Counted from the stretch's first letter, positions 50,869-59,416 are shown. The stretch: DNA of 64,000 nucleotides from [Clostridium] leptum DSM 753 (GCA_000154345.1 DS480349.1:434001-498000), one strand, 5' to 3'. Notes: a model not told the origin generated them from the sequence alone. A program made the numbers and translations.

Positions 50869-51284
50869 AGCAATTCCCCCGTCAGTTGTTTCTGTAGATT
50901 TAAGAGAACACTTGTGCGGCGGCGCTGGATGGCGCTTCTGGAACAGCGCATTATCCTGCCGATTTCACGGTCGTTTAGTTCCAGTATAAAGCGCAAAATC
51001 AGAAGTCGCTGCTCTGGCTGCGACAGCTTCTCGATGATATTAGCCAACCGCTCATTGCTGATTTGCAGGGCATAACCATCCACTGAAAAAGTTGTGTAAT
51101 CGCTGGGGTACTGGTCCGTCGTGCAGATGCTGTCTAACATCGGCTGCGGCAAATGATTCAGAGATATCAGCCATTTGTTTTGATAGGAGAATTCCCGAAA
51201 ACAGTCCAACATTTCATGCCGCAGGACAACTTTGCAAAAGGAATGAAAGCGGCGGCGCTCCACAGTTTCTTCATAGGGCATCAT
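50865..51284 (-). CDS. Sigma-70-family factor of Tn916-like elements
   Basis: About 139 aa from ATG 51284 (AAGGAG; an adjacent ATG at 51281 is possible). The C-terminal sigma region 4 (EQRLLILRFILELNDREIGRIMRCSRSAIQRRRTSVLLNLQ) is clear; region 2 is weak. Tn916 Orf7-type factors activate element genes. Its start overlaps the end of the acetyltransferase gene by 14 nt, an unusual fusion of cargo and regulatory operons. Confidence 0.75.
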   Translation of the reverse strand: MMPYEETVERRRFHSFCKVVLRHEMLDCFREFSYQNKWLISLNHLPQPMLDSICTTDQYPSDYTTFSVDGYALQISNERLANIIEKLSQPEQRLLILRFILELNDREIGRIMRCSRSAIQRRRTSVLLNLQKQLTGELL

Positions 51285-51927
51285 GGGACTCTCCTTTGCA
51301 TGACGGCTGCAAACGGTCAATCCTCCCGGCCTGAATATCTGAAATATGGTGTCGTATTCTTTGTTCGGGCCAATCCCACCACTTGATTTTTAGCATGGCC
51401 AAAATAGTATCATCTGGAAAGCGTTTGCGGATCGGTTTAGCGGGAACACCACCGACAATCGTATAAGGCGGCACATCTTTTGTCACAACGGCGCGAGTGC
51501 CAATAATTGCACCATCGCCAATGGTGACGCCAGACAGGATAACAGCTTCATATCCAATCCACACATCGTTTCCGATGATAATATCGCCTTTGTTATCCCA
51601 TGCGCTCGTTATGTTCTGGACATCCAAGCCCCACTCTTCAAAAAAGATCGGGAACGGATAAGTGGACAAGGATGCTTGTGTATGGTTGGCGCTGGTGAAC
51701 AAAAACTTTGCGCCGCAGGCGATGGAACAAAATTTGCCGATTACAAGCCTATCATGGTTGATTGGATAGTGGTACAACACATTGTTCCTCTCAAACTGCC
51801 GTGGGTCGTTGACAAAGTCGTTGTACATGGTGAAGTCCCCGACAATGATGTTGGAATTCTTCACGACGCTTTTCAAATAAACCGTCTCATGGTCGTTTGC
51901 GCGAGGATAAATTTTCTCTGGATTCAT
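51271..51927 (-). CDS. Vat/CatB-related xenobiotic O-acetyltransferase
   Basis: 218 aa. Left-handed beta-helix hexapeptide repeats (IIIGNDVWIGYEAVILSGVTIGDGAIIGTRAVVTKDVPPYTIVGGVPA) and the catalytic loop FTSANHTQASLSTYPF with His82, the position used in Vat enzymes. YHYPINHDRLVIGKFCSIACG and the C-terminal IKWWDWPEQRI also match streptogramin A (Vat) and CatB acetyltransferases. It could confer resistance to streptogramin A or a similar acceptor; the substrate is not decidable here. Confidence 0.8.
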   Translation of the reverse strand: MNPEKIYPRANDHETVYLKSVVKNSNIIVGDFTMYNDFVNDPRQFERNNVLYHYPINHDRLVIGKFCSIACGAKFLFTSANHTQASLSTYPFPIFFEEWGLDVQNITSAWDNKGDIIIGNDVWIGYEAVILSGVTIGDGAIIGTRAVVTKDVPPYTIVGGVPAKPIRKRFPDDTILAMLKIKWWDWPEQRIRHHISDIQAGRIDRLQPSCKGESHDAL

Positions 51928-51942
51928 GGCTTTTTCCTTCTC

Positions 51943-52647
51943 TCAAAGCTGTGGAAACTCGTATTTTTCAATCTGTGAAAAATCATTGTTCCGCACATAA
52001 TAAACGGCGTGTTCCTTCGATGAATAAACGAAAGAAACCCGGGTCGCCCAGATTCCCTCTTGCCGGACAGTTTGAAGTACAGAAAACGCATCAGCAACAG
52101 TAAAAAGATCCCTATACGAGTTCAGAAGTTTGGCGGCTCTTTCGTATCGGTCATCCCCCGGTACAATGAAGGAACTTGTGCTTTCTGGCACAAGTACGGA
52201 GTAATTGGTAATCAGCGAGTAACGCCCGTCATCTTCCCGCCATCCAATACCTGGTTCAATGATTAGGGTGCGGCCCTGCCGGTCGGACAGCATGGCCTGC
52301 ATAGTGGCATCCGGGGCATAGACGATCTTCTGTTCCTGCACCATTCGCAGCGCATCGTCAAAACTGATCGTTGCCTGAATAAACCATTCTGTCAGGTCTG
52401 CGATTGTCATGCAGCTTTTGGAATCCTGATGGGTTCCCTCCGAATTTCCGTGAACATACAATAAGGTTCCGACATTTCCGTTGCGGTTCACACCATGATA
52501 GGAATGACGTACCCCGTCAGGCCGCAGGATGCCGATATAGAAGCGGTCCTTCTCTTTTTCGATTTTGTGGTTCCATACGGTAAGGTCAATATCAAAATTG
52601 AAGCCGGTAACCATATCGTCGCCCCGGTAGACAAATCGAGTACACAT
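51943..52647 (-). CDS. Linear amide C-N hydrolase (choloylglycine hydrolase / penicillin V acylase superfamily)
   Basis: 234 aa. MCTRF puts the Ntn nucleophile at Cys2 after Met removal; FNFDIDLTVW and LITNYSVLVPES fit the substrate-pocket positions. It is shorter than typical bile salt hydrolases (about 320 aa). Possible substrates are acyl amides such as beta-lactam side chains, N-acyl homoserine lactones or conjugated bile acids. 15 nt upstream of the acetyltransferase gene, so both may deal with xenobiotics. Confidence 0.78.
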   Translation of the reverse strand: MCTRFVYRGDDMVTGFNFDIDLTVWNHKIEKEKDRFYIGILRPDGVRHSYHGVNRNGNVGTLLYVHGNSEGTHQDSKSCMTIADLTEWFIQATISFDDALRMVQEQKIVYAPDATMQAMLSDRQGRTLIIEPGIGWREDDGRYSLITNYSVLVPESTSSFIVPGDDRYERAAKLLNSYRDLFTVADAFSVLQTVRQEGIWATRVSFVYSSKEHAVYYVRNNDFSQIEKYEFPQL

Positions 52648-52787
52648 GGTCTGTTCCTCTCTTGTGGATGTATTCTTTACTTAATATCGTACTACTGCCA
52701 TGGCCTCTTTTCTATCCACAGGACAATACCGAATCAATCTGTATACAACACAAAAGCAGGGGCTGCATTTCTGCAACCCCTGCCAGT

Positions 52788-53051
52788 TCATTTCTGATAA
52801 ATGATTTTCCGAATGGCGTATACGGACAAGAAGTATTTTTCCGCCAGTTCCTCCATAGAGATTCCGTTCCGAAATTCCTCTACGATTCGGCGGTTTCGTT
52901 GCTGCAATTCCTGTCGGTAGCCAGACGCTTCTCCCCACCGTTTTTGTTGCGCTTGATCGGCGGGAACATAAAGGTAGCCCCCTTGAATATAGCTTTGCAA
53001 TTCCTTGACCAGCGCATCGGGAAGAAGATTTTTTGCATTGATGTATTTCAT
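52788..53051 (-). CDS. CD3324-family small HTH protein
   Basis: 87 aa from ATG 53051 (AAGGAGG at 8 nt). MKYINAKNLLPDALVKELQSYIQGGYLYVP and the C-terminal EEFRNGISMEELAEKYFLSVYAIRKIIYQK, a helix-turn-helix like Mor/CD3324 regulators, are seen. Probably regulates neighbouring cargo. Confidence 0.75.
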   Translation of the reverse strand: MKYINAKNLLPDALVKELQSYIQGGYLYVPADQAQQKRWGEASGYRQELQQRNRRIVEEFRNGISMEELAEKYFLSVYAIRKIIYQK

Positions 53052-53096
53052 GCAGGCTTCCTCCTTGAGATGATCATCAAGCAACAAAGCCAGCAT

Positions 53097-53562
53097 ATTG
53101 ATTATGCGACGATTTTTACTCCATGCAAACGTCGCAATCTACTGGCTTTGCACGGAGCCGTACTTCGTTGAGTTTTGTCATTGGATACCACTTCTTTCTG
53201 TTGGGAACATCTCTATCCTACCACTCAATTATTAACAATTCAATGTTTTTTTGAAAATAGCGGGTAGAAAAGCCCGATGCAAACGTATTATTAGCGAAGC
53301 AAACAAGAGAGGGTTTGGGATACTCCCAACAAGAAAAAATCTCCGCTCCGGCAATCTGCCCGAATCGGAGATTTTGCGGGAGTGTGGCCACACTCCCTAT
53401 GCTTGCTCTTCTGTTACTACCTCGGAAAGGAAGGGAGGGAGGGGAAGGGAACCGATGTAACAAAATTTGAAATAGTATGGTGGAAGGCTCAAAGCATCCG
53501 ACGGATTGAAAGCAGCAACGCTACCAACAGCTTGAAGCTGACAGACCAGACGGAGGGAGTAT
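53097..53562. other. Non-coding region with oriT-like inverted repeats
   Basis: About 465 nt without a credible gene. It contains TTGGGA-TAC-TCCCAA (53315-53329), AAAATCTCCG / CGGAGATTTT (53336-53345 / 53366-53375) and a 20-nt perfect palindrome at 53378-53397 centred on GGCC. The ordered set resembles transfer-origin regions of Clostridia conjugative elements. Confidence 0.45.
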
Positions 53563-53742
53563 TTGAGCCGAAGAAAAAAGCTTATCAATAACACCACCAT
53601 TCCACAGCATCAGATTGAGGCCATCGCCCGCTGCATTTTACCTGATATTCTGGCTTTCTATGAGAGCGAGGAAGGGCAGAAAGAGTTTGAAGAATGGATA
53701 ACTCAAAGAAAAGAAATGACTGAACAAGAAAAGGCAGAGTAG
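53563..53742 (+). CDS. 59-aa conserved-looking small protein of mobile elements
   Basis: TTG start with GGAGG at 6 nt. MSRRKKLINNTTIPQHQIEAIARCILPDILAFYESEEGQKEFEEWITQRKEMTEQEKAE in outline: basic N-terminus, acidic helical C-terminus. Short proteins of this kind accompany Tn1549/Tn916-type elements; role unknown. It is followed by a good terminator. Confidence 0.6.
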   Translation: MSRRKKLINNTTIPQHQIEAIARCILPDILAFYESEEGQKEFEEWITQRKEMTEQEKAE

Positions 53743-53749
53743 ACCTGTA

Positions 53750-53788
53750 AAAAGGCGGTGTGCAATAATAAATATCACACCGCCTTTT
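53750..53788. terminator. Bidirectional terminator between the small gene and the DUF4435 gene
   Basis: 13-bp perfect stem AAAAGGCGGTGTG / CACACCGCCTTTT with A/T runs on both flanks. Confidence 0.75.
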
Positions 53789-53823
53789 CTAGTGATTTGT
53801 AATGTGGGAGCTGTAACATATCG

Positions 53824-54663
53824 CTATGCGTTTGATTGTATCCACATAGTGAGTTTATTATATAGCTGAGTTTCGTGGAATTCGTTATCAGAATAGCCCA
53901 TTAACAAATATCCAAATATAGTATCTGGATTATATTGAGTGGCAGGCAATGATGAAAAACATTTTGTCATCGCAATTCCAAGTATATCGAGCACATCGTG
54001 TCCATTACATAAATCATGAGGATAATATACCTGCATTAAATCGCTTGCTTGGCTTTCTAGAACTTCTTCCGTTACAGAAACAGAAGTTCCGTTCGATATC
54101 GTCCTCTGAGTAATTTTTTTTATTAGCTTCTTGGAATCGGGAAGTAGTGTATTTCTATCGATAAAGTCTTTGCATTCAAACCCATCAAAACGCAAATTAT
54201 AGCGATTAACTAATGATACCACCCGTAATGCGCCTAAACAAGAGGCTGCATTTAATATGCGATTCCGAGGCTTTTCGCCCGCATTTAGCTTATTCTGATC
54301 GGCATAGATCGCCAAAAATTTTTCTAACGACACGGAATTAAATAACATCATTTCGATATCGTTACTGTCAGTAAAAAATAGTTGATTGTTTTCTGTAACG
54401 CCATCATGCAAGAGAACGTGGAAATCTTTGTCTATAATTCCTAGTATGTTATTAAATCTTTCCTTTTGAGCTAATAGAATAGTCTTATGTACTCGTTCCC
54501 AACCGCTGACTGGCCGGAAACGAACATTAGATTGCCTACCCACGAGTACATCGAAAAAGGTTTTGTCCGTTTGCCCCTCAACCAAAATATAAGTTTCATG
54601 GCAGTCTTGATACATCATTTTTGCTTCCGCAAGTATTGTATATTCGTCTATATATTTTTGCAT
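53824..54663 (-). CDS. DUF4435 (TOPRIM-like) protein, candidate AriB of a PARIS-like system
   Basis: 279 aa from ATG 54663 (AAGGTG at 6 nt). TYILVEGQTDKTFFDVL puts the TOPRIM Glu at residue 29; GIIDKDFH has Asp78 and Asp80; FFTDSNDIEMMLF follows. These match the metal-binding pattern of DUF4435/OLD-type TOPRIM nucleases. In PARIS, AriB of this family is the effector released by AriA when a phage anti-restriction protein is sensed, and it attacks host tRNA. The order ATPase then DUF4435 is the PARIS order. Confidence 0.75.
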   Translation of the reverse strand: MQKYIDEYTILAEAKMMYQDCHETYILVEGQTDKTFFDVLVGRQSNVRFRPVSGWERVHKTILLAQKERFNNILGIIDKDFHVLLHDGVTENNQLFFTDSNDIEMMLFNSVSLEKFLAIYADQNKLNAGEKPRNRILNAASCLGALRVVSLVNRYNLRFDGFECKDFIDRNTLLPDSKKLIKKITQRTISNGTSVSVTEEVLESQASDLMQVYYPHDLCNGHDVLDILGIAMTKCFSSLPATQYNPDTIFGYLLMGYSDNEFHETQLYNKLTMWIQSNA

Positions 54664-54673
54664 ATTGTTCACC

Positions 54674-56014
54674 TTATTCAGATAGAGATACCGTTAAATC
54701 CCATTTATCATGAATAATTTGTGGTGAATGAGTTGCCAGAACTGCAGAGAATTTAGTCGCACTGATAATTTGTAATAATTCATCGACATAGTCAAGCTGC
54801 CACTTAATATGCAAAGATAGTTCTGGTTCGTCAATTAAAATCAAAGTGTTTTCTGATGCATTAAAAATCAAATCATAAAACATAACTAATTCATGTTGTT
54901 CGCCAGAAGATAAACTCTGTGGCAAAATGGTAGAATTAGAATATGTTGTTACGAACCGGAATCCATAATCTTTGTTAAATACAATTCTTTTGTTGTTAAA
55001 GTTCTTATCAATTATGTTGCGGAAAAGATTGATGGAAGAAGACAAACTGGATAACGCATTTAACTTTTCTTCCGTGTCGATTGCATATAGTGAAAGATTT
55101 TGGCGATTGCTTTCGGTAATCGCATCCACTAAATCATGAATTCCTATATCATCTTGTTCCTCTTCTAAGATTCCAGTATCAATAAATTCCCTGCGTTTCG
55201 ATTCGAGTTCTACCATCTTGCTTTTTATTTCATCGACAGTCAACGGTGAATTTTGTTTTATAGCCCGAAGTGGAAAAGTTCTATCCTTCGCTTGCGAGAG
55301 TTGAGCATATTGTTGAATAGTATCACGAATTTTTTGAGAAAGATCTTTTGCAATAAGATTTACACGACGTTCTATCTTTATATTATCTTCCCCATATTGG
55401 CGCTCGACACGCTCTGCTACCGTTAATCTGTCGGCTGCAATTAAACGAACATCCATGGAACTAAGGATATCTTGAACGGGTTGCGGAATATCATCTTCAA
55501 GATATTCTCTACTATATCGTCTAAATATGGTGGCTCCATATTCCGAGATGACTTCTTCCATATTAAGCTTTGTTCCGTGCTTTCTATCATACCATGTAGA
55601 TTCATTTATGCGCTCCAGAAATGGAAAAGGACGATATCCTTTTAAAAACCTTTTTATTATATCTTGATACTCATCAGTATTCTCGAAAGAGTCAAAAACG
55701 GATTCTTTTTCATTTTCAATAATTGAGTAGGCAAGATATGTTATTCCTGTTGCCTTTTCTTTTTCTGAATCTAAATAAATCTTCTTGCGCTCGATTTTAA
55801 GAATAACTCCAGTCGAAAAGAAAAAGCTTACGGCCTGAAGGTCAGTGGACTTAATAGTATGCATTTTCTTATTAAAGACGGCATTTATGGTTTGTAACAT
55901 TGTAGTCTTACCGCAACCATTTAAACCATGAAGAATTGTAACAGTATCGTGCAAATCAATTGAATAATCAAAATATCCGAACAATTTCTTAAACTCGACT
56001 CTTACCAATTTCAT
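54674..56014 (-). CDS. ABC-type ATPase, candidate AriA of a PARIS-like system
   Basis: 446 aa from ATG 56014 (AAGGAG at 7 nt). SMC/RecF-like ATPase: Walker A HGLNGCGKTT (29-38), signature LSSGEQ (368-373), Walker B LILIDEPE (Asp395, Glu396), H-loop THSPQ (His429). The middle is a helical insert. In AriA-type proteins the ATPase sequesters the TOPRIM effector. It lies 10 nt upstream of the DUF4435 gene. Other ATPase-DUF4435 pairs exist, so the PARIS label is a strong guess, not proof. Confidence 0.75.
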   Translation of the reverse strand: MKLVRVEFKKLFGYFDYSIDLHDTVTILHGLNGCGKTTMLQTINAVFNKKMHTIKSTDLQAVSFFFSTGVILKIERKKIYLDSEKEKATGITYLAYSIIENEKESVFDSFENTDEYQDIIKRFLKGYRPFPFLERINESTWYDRKHGTKLNMEEVISEYGATIFRRYSREYLEDDIPQPVQDILSSMDVRLIAADRLTVAERVERQYGEDNIKIERRVNLIAKDLSQKIRDTIQQYAQLSQAKDRTFPLRAIKQNSPLTVDEIKSKMVELESKRREFIDTGILEEEQDDIGIHDLVDAITESNRQNLSLYAIDTEEKLNALSSLSSSINLFRNIIDKNFNNKRIVFNKDYGFRFVTTYSNSTILPQSLSSGEQHELVMFYDLIFNASENTLILIDEPELSLHIKWQLDYVDELLQIISATKFSAVLATHSPQIIHDKWDLTVSLSE

Positions 56015-56131
56015 TGTAATACTCCTTCCAGCTACTCTCTTTTCAATTATTGTACCCTTTTGGAGATATAACAGCAATACTCTTTTGCAAATTCAGATAC
56101 ACTTAGTCACAATTAAATTAAAAGAAAACAA

Positions 56132-56173
56132 ATAATCCGAACCCATCTCCTATCGGAAACAAGTTCGGATTAT
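56132..56173 (-). terminator. Terminator of the tRNA-Leu gene
   Basis: 11-bp stem ATAATCCGAAC / GTTCGGATTAT, on the minus strand followed by TTGTTTTCTTTT. Confidence 0.75.
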
Positions 56174-56180
56174 ATTGGTT

Positions 56181-56267
56181 TGGTGCGGATAACAGGACTT
56201 GAACCTGCATGAACTTGCATTCATATGGACCTGAACCATACGCGTCTGCCAATTCCGCCATATCCGC
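56181..56267 (-). tRNA. tRNA-Leu, anticodon CAG
   Basis: 87 nt including encoded CCA. Acceptor arms GCGGATA / TATCCGC, anticodon loop TTCAGGT between ATGG and CCAT, long class II variable arm, T-arm CAGG-TTCAAGT-CCTG. A single tRNA with its own terminator. Confidence 0.93.
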
Positions 56268-56536
56268 ATATTTTATTTGTCAACCGTGGCGACAGTTATA
56301 GATTTTAGCATAAGGTTTCGGAATTGTCAACTACTTTTTTACAAATTTTAAAACATGTTGAGAAATCAGAGAAAATGTAAAAAAAGATTTAAAAAAATAG
56401 CTTTCTGTTGTGCGTTAAGAATAAAACCGGAAGCGTTTGAAGCGGTTATTTGATACTAAGCCTTCCAAGACTTAATTTTGAGACCCGCGGAATAAAAGCT
56501 TACAAAAAAACATAGGATACCCTTGGAGGTGATCCT

Positions 56537-57007
56537 ATGCTGAAAAAAGCAAAACCATACCTTATTTCAATCGCCATCGCTCTTGGCGTGGGCCTGCTCT
56601 CATCTTTTTTTACCAGAGACGCTATGACCAGGTTTGAAACGTTGAAGAAGCCTCCCCTGGCTCCTCCGGGAAGCGTATTCCCAATTGTATGGTCTGTGCT
56701 GTTCGTCTTGATGGGGATCAGCATCGTCTTATTTTTGAAATCAGGCGGCATCGACAAAAAGGCCGGCCTCTTATTATATACCGCCCAGCTGGTTGTCAAT
56801 TTTTTCTGGACTATTTTTTTCTTCAATTTGGAGTGGCGCCTCTTCTCCTTCTTTTGGCTCTTGCTTTTGTTAGGACTGGTAATAGGAATGATCGTAAAAT
56901 TCTCAAAGGATTCTAAACCCGCAGCTTATCTACAGATTCCCTATGCTTTATGGCTCCTTTTCGCGGGGTATCTCAATTTAGGGGTCTATCTATTAAACCG
57001 GGCATAA
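56537..57007 (+). CDS. TspO/MBR family membrane protein
   Basis: 156 aa, five membrane segments. KPPLAPPGSVFPIVWSVLFVLMGIS and AQLVVNFFWTIFFFNLEW are the tryptophan-rich sensory protein signatures. Binds porphyrins and related ligands in other bacteria. GGAGGTGATCCTATG gives a clear start. Single-gene unit ending in a hairpin. Confidence 0.93.
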   Translation: MLKKAKPYLISIAIALGVGLLSSFFTRDAMTRFETLKKPPLAPPGSVFPIVWSVLFVLMGISIVLFLKSGGIDKKAGLLLYTAQLVVNFFWTIFFFNLEWRLFSFFWLLLLLGLVIGMIVKFSKDSKPAAYLQIPYALWLLFAGYLNLGVYLLNRA

Positions 57008-57055
57008 ACTAATTCTGTCTGATAAAATCTGACATCATGAATTTATAAAGCTAAA

Positions 57056-57081
57056 ACAGGCGAACCGTTTGGTCCGCCTGT
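57056..57081 (+). terminator. Terminator of tspO
   Basis: ACAGGCGAACC / GGTCCGCCTGT stem with a wobble, then CTATTTTTG. Confidence 0.7.
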
Positions 57082-57287
57082 CTATTTTTGCGGAAAATTT
57101 TTCTATAGGCAAGGGAGCCCATACGCTTCATACCGGACAGCGCTCCTTTCCTTCCGCCACATTCTTTTCCAGCCAGTCTTTTTCAGCCGAACGCTTCCCT
57201 TCCATCTTATAAGGGTACCCTAAATAAAAATTTCATGGTATAATAAATGCCATAATAGTAGAAAACTTTTCAGAAAGGATCATATCC

Positions 57288-58010
57288 ATGCGTGAAGAAT
57301 TGCAGCGCACCGCGCTCCTTTTGGATGAACTCAGCCTTCAAAAAATACAGAGCAGCAAGGTGGCTGTATTCGGAATCGGCGGTGTCGGAAGCTACGTAGT
57401 GGAAGCCCTTGCCCGGGCGGGAATCGGTTCCTTTATCCTTGTGGACCACGACCTCGTTTCCATTTCCAACATTAATCGTCAGCTTATCGCCCTACACAGT
57501 ACTGTGGGCAGACCTAAGGTAATTGTAGCTAAGGAACGCATTTTAGATGTCAATCCCAACGCCTCAGTAGAGGCCCGCCAGGAATTTTATCTTCCCGGAC
57601 AGGACAACAGTTTTTTATCTGGATGCAGTTACATAGTAGATGCCATTGATACTGTCGCCTCTAAGCTTGCCTTGGTCGAGGCTGCCGAAAAAACAGGGCT
57701 ACCCATTCTTAGCAGCATGGGCACCGGCAATAAACTGGATCCTTCCCGCTTCCAGATCGGGGACATCTACGATACCAGCGTTTGTCCCCTATGCCGGGTC
57801 ATGCGCCGGGAGCTGCGGAAACGAGGGATTCCAAAGCTGAAGGTGCTGTATTCTTTAGAGGAGCCAATCAAGCCCAAGGCCTCACCAGAGCCTCTGGGAG
57901 AGGGCAAGCGGCAGGTACCCGGAAGCATTTCCTTTGTTCCCTCCTGCGCCGGCCTGCTGATCGCCGGGGAAGTCATTCGGGATCTGATTCAAAAGCCGGA
58001 ATTAAAATAG
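57288..58010 (+). CDS. tcdA: tRNA threonylcarbamoyladenosine dehydratase
   Basis: 240 aa. E1-like ThiF/MoeB fold with ATP loop FGIGGVGSYVVEALARAGIG; INRQLIAL and DAIDTVASK are family motifs; SVCPLCRVMRRELRKRG follows near residue 170. Cyclises t6A at position 37 of ANN-decoding tRNAs. A TATAAT box lies about 44 nt upstream of the start. Confidence 0.9.
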   Translation: MREELQRTALLLDELSLQKIQSSKVAVFGIGGVGSYVVEALARAGIGSFILVDHDLVSISNINRQLIALHSTVGRPKVIVAKERILDVNPNASVEARQEFYLPGQDNSFLSGCSYIVDAIDTVASKLALVEAAEKTGLPILSSMGTGNKLDPSRFQIGDIYDTSVCPLCRVMRRELRKRGIPKLKVLYSLEEPIKPKASPEPLGEGKRQVPGSISFVPSCAGLLIAGEVIRDLIQKPELK

Positions 58011-58056
58011 AATAACCAGGCCTTTCGGTGGAAAGCTAGTCTTGAGGTGAACCAAA

Positions 58057-58221
58057 TTGGAAAACAAAAACAGGAAGCCCCAAAAGGAAAAGACTCCCAA
58101 AAAGCTTTCTCAGATTCTTCCCCAGGAAGGAAAGGGAGAAATTTTATCCGACGTGAACGGAAGCTATACCGGTACTCCTATCGATTCCGTCCAGCCGGTT
58201 CAAGATGCCGACGACCTTTAA
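58057..58221 (+). CDS. 54-aa conserved small protein ending PVQDADDL
   Basis: TTG start with GAGGTGA at 6 nt; too short for standard ORF calling. A Lys/Gln-rich N-terminus (MENKNRKPQKEKTPKKLSQ) leads to GSYTGTPIDSVQPVQDADDL at the C-terminus. I have the impression that GSYTGTP...PVQDADDL recurs at the ends of small Clostridia proteins; function unknown. 46 nt after tcdA, possibly co-transcribed. Confidence 0.7.
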   Translation: MENKNRKPQKEKTPKKLSQILPQEGKGEILSDVNGSYTGTPIDSVQPVQDADDL

Positions 58222-58241
58222 AATCTCTGAAAACAGAAATA

Positions 58242-58291
58242 AAATCGCCTGCCCGCGCATAGGTATCCTATGAAGTGCAGGTGATTTTTTT
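58242..58291 (+). terminator. Terminator overlapping the M23 peptidase start
   Basis: AAATCGCCTGC / GCAGGTGATTT stem (one wobble) with an internal CATAGG-TAT-CCTATG hairpin, followed by a seven-T run at 58285-58291. Ends the tcdA/small-protein transcript. Confidence 0.7.
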
Positions 58292-59381
58292 GTGGTCTAA
58301 ATTTTTAAAATCTCCCAAAATAATCTTAACGGTCCTTTGTGCTTTTCTGATTCTGGCCGTATCGCTTCCAATCTCGTTCGGAAGCGATACCGTCATGGAG
58401 GTGACGGCACAGCCGTCCAGCGCCAAACGTGATTTTATCCGTTACGCGGAATTTAATGTTCCCTATGAAGCGCTGGAAACCGCTATGCAGGCGGATATCG
58501 ACAGCTATGGCTCGGAACACCATATTAACTGGATCGAGCCGCTAGCCTATTTAGGAGCTAAATACGGAGGAAATTTTTCATCCTACAAGAAAAAAGACTT
58601 AGCCTCTATTCTGGAAAAGCTCAAAAACGGTGAAGACATGGATGACCTGGCTAAGGATATGAAATACTACCCTTATTATTATCAGGTCTATTCGGCTGTT
58701 TTAGGCGGCTTTTTAGGTGAATACCAAGTGACTGTCCAAGATCCGGAAGCTCCCTCTAAAACCGTCACAGAGACGAAATATGGACTGCAGGTTTATTCTC
58801 CCATCGCTAAAACCTTTCCTTTTCAGCATTATGATGATTTTGGAGCCTCCCGCTCCTATGGTTATCAACGAAACCATCTGGGCCACGACCTAATGGCCGC
58901 TACCGGCACTCCTGTAATCGCGGTGGAAAGCGGCACCGTAGAGGTGATGGGCTGGAATCAATACGGCGGCTGGCGCATCGGTATTCGGAGTTTTGATAAA
59001 AAGCGATATTACTACTATGCCCATCTGCGGCAAAACCGCCCTTACCAGGTTGATCTGACAGAGGGCAAGGTCGTTAACGCCGGAGATGTCATTGGTTATG
59101 TAGGCCGCACCGGATACAGCACCACCGAAAACGTCAATAACATCAACACCAGTCATCTTCATTTTGGTCTGGAACTGATTTTCGATGAAAGCCAGAAGGA
59201 ATGTGACAATGAAATCTGGATTGATCTATACGCCATTACCAAGCTTTTGCAAAAGCATCAGAGCGAGACTTTGCGGGTGCCGGAAACCAAGGAGTTTTAT
59301 TCCATATCCTCTGGGCAGGCAGCCTCCAGCAAGGTAACCGCCTCCCAAAATTCAGAGTCTTCAGCCTCCGGCTCCTCTTAG
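58290..59381 (+). CDS. M23-family peptidase with N-terminal membrane anchor
   Basis: About 363 aa. KSPKIILTVLCAFLILAVSLPISFG is a signal/anchor segment. The C-terminal LytM domain has GHDLMAATGTPVIAVESGTVEVMGWN (zinc His, Asp) and HLHFGLEL (HxH). The Ser-rich tail SSGQAASSKVTASQNSESSASGSS may lie outside the membrane. A probable peptidoglycan endopeptidase or a sporulation/cell-division factor. The start is uncertain: TTG at 58290 has AGGTGA upstream, GTGs at 58275 or 58281 are alternatives; all overlap the terminator. Confidence 0.85.
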   Translation: MWSKFLKSPKIILTVLCAFLILAVSLPISFGSDTVMEVTAQPSSAKRDFIRYAEFNVPYEALETAMQADIDSYGSEHHINWIEPLAYLGAKYGGNFSSYKKKDLASILEKLKNGEDMDDLAKDMKYYPYYYQVYSAVLGGFLGEYQVTVQDPEAPSKTVTETKYGLQVYSPIAKTFPFQHYDDFGASRSYGYQRNHLGHDLMAATGTPVIAVESGTVEVMGWNQYGGWRIGIRSFDKKRYYYYAHLRQNRPYQVDLTEGKVVNAGDVIGYVGRTGYSTTENVNNINTSHLHFGLELIFDESQKECDNEIWIDLYAITKLLQKHQSETLRVPETKEFYSISSGQAASSKVTASQNSESSASGSS

Positions 59382-59416
59382 CGCCTGCCAAATGTCAAAC
59401 GGAAAGCACACCCGAA

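Noticed and set aside
56181..56267. tRNA-Leu as att site of the adjacent island
   Set aside because: I found no repeat of the tRNA 3' end at the other side of the island, and the recombinase there is a serine type that rarely uses tRNA genes.
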